This document shows positions 62,172-64,000 of a stretch of DNA of 64,000 nt, piece by piece. Each line of letters begins with the position of its first letter. Positions within the stretch are counted from its first letter, which is position 1. The notes below the pieces were generated by a model, which saw nothing but the letters and a program-made list of their open reading frames with translations, did no database searches and had not been told where the DNA came from. The stretch is taken from the NCBI GenBank assembly GCA_027621915.1, contig JAQCAD010000010.1, positions 24,406 through 88,405 on the forward strand, in the 5' to 3' direction. The stretch is from Pseudomonadota bacterium (GTDB taxonomy: Bacteria; Pseudomonadota; Gammaproteobacteria; Steroidobacterales; Woeseiaceae). The position numbers and the translations under genes are program-made.

Positions 62172-62694
62172 ATGTGCTGCTCCCAGGTAATCCATTGATA
62201 CAGCGGATTATGAACTAATTATTTCGAAATTGCGGCTTCAGGTTCAGCATATTCCTGACCGGTTTACGGCCGCAGTAAATTCCGAACGATCGTCCGGTTT
62301 CATTTTGACGAGAAAAGCGCAGCACCTGATCTATCTGCTGACACAAACCTGAAATTGTTTTGATTTTCGGTGCAGAGGGCCGACTGTTCGTCGCTATGAA
62401 TACGAACACGATTGATGATGGCAGGGAATTCGGTTTTTCAAAATAGCCGGCGAACTTTGGCGGAAAAGCTGTTCGCGGCCAACTTGTTCGCGGAAAATTA
62501 CTCCGAATTTCGGGTATCGAGACTTGCGGAACTGGAGCGAAGGCCCGATGTTACAGGTCGTTTCTCCCGGGCCCGGGAGCATCGTTTGAGGGAATCTCCA
62601 GATAACCATTTATTGCACATAATGTGCATATTGCTCGATGTCATCGGAGCGGTGCTATTCTTGGGAGACAGGGGAAACCGGAGTTGAGACGGCA
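62172..62694. other. 523-bp gap without a convincing gene
   Basis: Short open frames occur on both strands (62215-62409 minus, 62412-62687 plus) but their products look random and they have no ribosome site. The right end carries a perfect dyad, listed separately, and a plausible promoter TTGCTC (62631) - 18 bases - TATTCT (62655) for the gene at 62695. Confidence 0.5.
62614..62628. promoter_or_regulatory. Perfect dyad, possible operator
   Basis: TGCACAT-A-ATGTGCA is a perfect inverted repeat with 7-base arms. It lies just upstream of a plausible -35 box for the gene at 62695 and could bind a dimeric regulator. Confidence 0.5.
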
Positions 62695-63178
62695 ATGAAC
62701 AAATACAACAAATCAACGCAGGTCCGCCTGGAAATGCTTGAGCGACAGAATCGCTGGCTAACGATTATTGCTGGCGCGACAATCGTTACGATGCTGATCG
62801 CAGCTACAGCCGGACCCGCAGTCGTTCGAGCGACATCAATTCAGTTGATCGATGAAAACGACAAAGTACGAGCGGAGCTGTCGTCAAAAGACAGCGTTGT
62901 CGGCCTGTACATTATGGATAGTGACGGTAACGATCGCTTGCGCGTCACCCATGATGCGGACGGCACGGGACTCTTCATCAACGATGACGCAGGTACAACC
63001 AGAATTGGCGGAGCTCAATTCGCCCATGGCGGGGGCGGCATAGCGCTGCATGGAGCGGAGTCCAAGGGTGCTGCCGTGCTGTATATGGCTGTATATGAAG
63101 GAACAGGGCAGCCTGCGTTTCTTCGACACTGATGGTGATGTCGTGAAACAGATCGTGGCATCCGGTGCTGACGAATAG
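62695..63178 (+). pseudogene. Unknown membrane-anchored protein, apparent +1 frameshift near its end
   Basis: From ATG 62695 the frame encodes a helical start, one membrane segment (WLTIIAGATIVTMLIAATAG), then short beta-repeat units (IQLIDENDKVRAELSSKDSV, GLYIMDSDGNDRLRVTHDAD, TRIGGAQFAHGGGGIALHG). It stops at 63132 after QPAFLRH. In the +1 frame from 63107 the repeat pattern goes on: GSLRFFDTDGDVVKQIVASGADE, stop at 63178. Removing one G from GGG at 63106-63108 restores a continuous product of about 160 residues. This is either a real inactivating indel or a sequencing error. The family is not recognised by name. Confidence 0.7.
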
Positions 63179-63352
63179 AACCCCATCGTCCCAACATGCC
63201 CGGCCGTCGAGCGGCCCGGCCGACGATGAAGTCCGATCCAGACTCAAATTCGTGTTCAGGACGAAATAGCACGAGTCGGGTACAGAGCAGATACCGGCCG
63301 GAAAACTGTACTAGAGGCCAATTGATCCATAAACCGGGCCAGGTCACCTGAA

Positions 63353-63505
63353 ATGCAACACATCATCACCGCGCTTTTCCTCGTAGCCGCTATCGTCTTC
63401 TACGCGCTTGGTGCCATCGGTCCGGGCACCGCATTCGTCGGCATTGGCGCGCTCGCTGAAGGTGTATTCTGGTTCCGTTTTCTCAGGTCAAAATCGAGAA
63501 ACTGA
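63353..63505 (+). CDS. 50-residue hydrophobic membrane protein
   Basis: ATG 63353 to TGA 63505 encodes a protein with one or two membrane segments (HIITALFLVAAIVFYALGAI and TAFVGIGALAEGVFWFRF) and a basic tail. The composition is that of a real small membrane protein; the ribosome site is weak. No family is recognised. It lies 38 bases before the next membrane protein gene. Confidence 0.55.
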   Translation: MQHIITALFLVAAIVFYALGAIGPGTAFVGIGALAEGVFWFRFLRSKSRN

Positions 63506-63543
63506 CGGTATAATCGCCTGACTCAATCAATTGGGGCCGAAAA

Positions 63544-63978
63544 ATGATTAGAAAAATCGCTGCGGTTGTCCTTGGGGCCTTTGTAGCAATCGCTCTAATC
63601 GCGATAGTTGAATACCTCGGTCACCAGATTTATCCGCCACCACCAGATCTCGACATCACTGACAAAGAAGCGTTCAAGACTTACTCCGATTCACTTCCAG
63701 CAGGCGCGTTTCTTGTCGTTGGAATCGCGTGGATGATCGGCGTATTCGGTGGCGGAATGCTTGCGACGATGATCGCAAGGGAAGCAGCTGTTACTAACTG
63801 CACAATAGTTGGCGGGTTGGTATTAGCCGGAACAATTATGACGATCATTTCTATTCCGCACCCGTTGTGGTTTTCAGTAGGGTCAATAATCGCGATCATT
63901 GCAACAATCTTTTTAACAAGCCAAGTGGCCGCAGTTTTTGTCGTCGATACGATCACGAAGCAAAACATTTCCGATTGA
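63544..63978 (+). CDS. Four-TM membrane protein, unknown
   Basis: The 144-residue protein has four hydrophobic segments (AAVVLGAFVAIALIAIVEYL, AFLVVGIAWMIGVFGGGML, CTIVGGLVLAGTIMTIISI, SVGSIIAIIATIFLTSQVAA) and a short extracytoplasmic loop with YPPPPDLDITD. I recognise no named family; proteins of this shape are common in marine and soil bacteria. It is complete, ending 22 bases before the window edge. Confidence 0.7.
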   Translation: MIRKIAAVVLGAFVAIALIAIVEYLGHQIYPPPPDLDITDKEAFKTYSDSLPAGAFLVVGIAWMIGVFGGGMLATMIAREAAVTNCTIVGGLVLAGTIMTIISIPHPLWFSVGSIIAIIATIFLTSQVAAVFVVDTITKQNISD

Positions 63979-64000
63979 GGTAAAGCACCAGACCAACTAT

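Noticed and set aside
62215..62409. Minus-strand open frame of 64 codons
   Set aside because: No ribosome site, no recognisable features, random-looking composition.

Overview
The window reads as a stretch of chromosome from a free-living, probably marine, gammaproteobacterium. The gene orders gshB-tonB-yqgE-ruvX-pyrB and pilU-pilT / yggS-proC-yggT, a Kdo kinase and heptosyltransferase next to glnE, and a divergent cysK/cysB pair all point there. The mix of housekeeping genes with an Asp-box (VPS10-like) secreted protein, an isoquinoline-oxidoreductase-type molybdoenzyme and many small lineage-specific membrane proteins would suit a Woeseiales/Chromatiales-like lineage, but that placement is inference. 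I see no rRNA, tRNA, CRISPR array, transposase, integrase or phage gene.

Layout. 0.3-6.5 kb: glutathione synthetase, a TonB-like protein, YqgE, RuvX, then a tight run pyrB - PyrK-like flavoprotein - ACC deaminase. 6.7-11.8 kb: a secreted creatininase-family protein, a YdeI-type protein, a 1100-residue Asp-box repeat protein and a DUF2905 protein. 11.9-18.1 kb: three PilT-family ATPases in a row, divergent from yggS-proC-yggT and a DUF4426 lipoprotein. 18.1-26.2 kb: a candidate structured RNA, an HU-type protein, an alpha/beta hydrolase, ornithine aminotransferase, a coiled-coil/HhH membrane protein coupled to an OmpA-domain protein that lacks a normal start codon, FKBP, MsrB, and an osmoprotectant ABC system whose binding protein and permease are fused. 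26.3-34 kb: htpG with a sigma-32 promoter, a patch of very small genes, ppnN, an L,D-transpeptidase, a small membrane protein and MltD.

34-46 kb: LPS genes (LpxL-type acyltransferase, KdkA, a family 9 glycosyltransferase), an AT-rich gap, a zf-CHCC protein, glnE, an EAL/degenerate-GGDEF protein, cysK/cysB and a YgiM-like SH3 protein. 46-50.1 kb: PBP4 (dacB) and a compact regulatory unit: a PAS-PAS-sigma54 activator, a long dyad, a -24/-12 promoter, a 92-residue secreted protein and a three-hairpin region. 50.1-58.9 kb: an accessory patch of small secreted or membrane proteins, a dienelactone-hydrolase-like lipoprotein, a decayed MATE exporter, an orphan ABC ATPase, a NERD protein, an MBL-fold protein, GIY-YIG, DUF1272 and an acyltransferase. 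59-64 kb: an iorA/iorB-type molybdoenzyme, a parvulin, a gene with an apparent one-base frameshift and two small membrane proteins.

The most promising candidates for something new are the self-contained sigma-54 module at 49.36-50.09 kb, the third PilT-family ATPase, ACC deaminase inside a pyrimidine operon, and the OmpA-type gene that seems to start on ATT or CTG. Functions come from motif recognition by eye; no database search was run.
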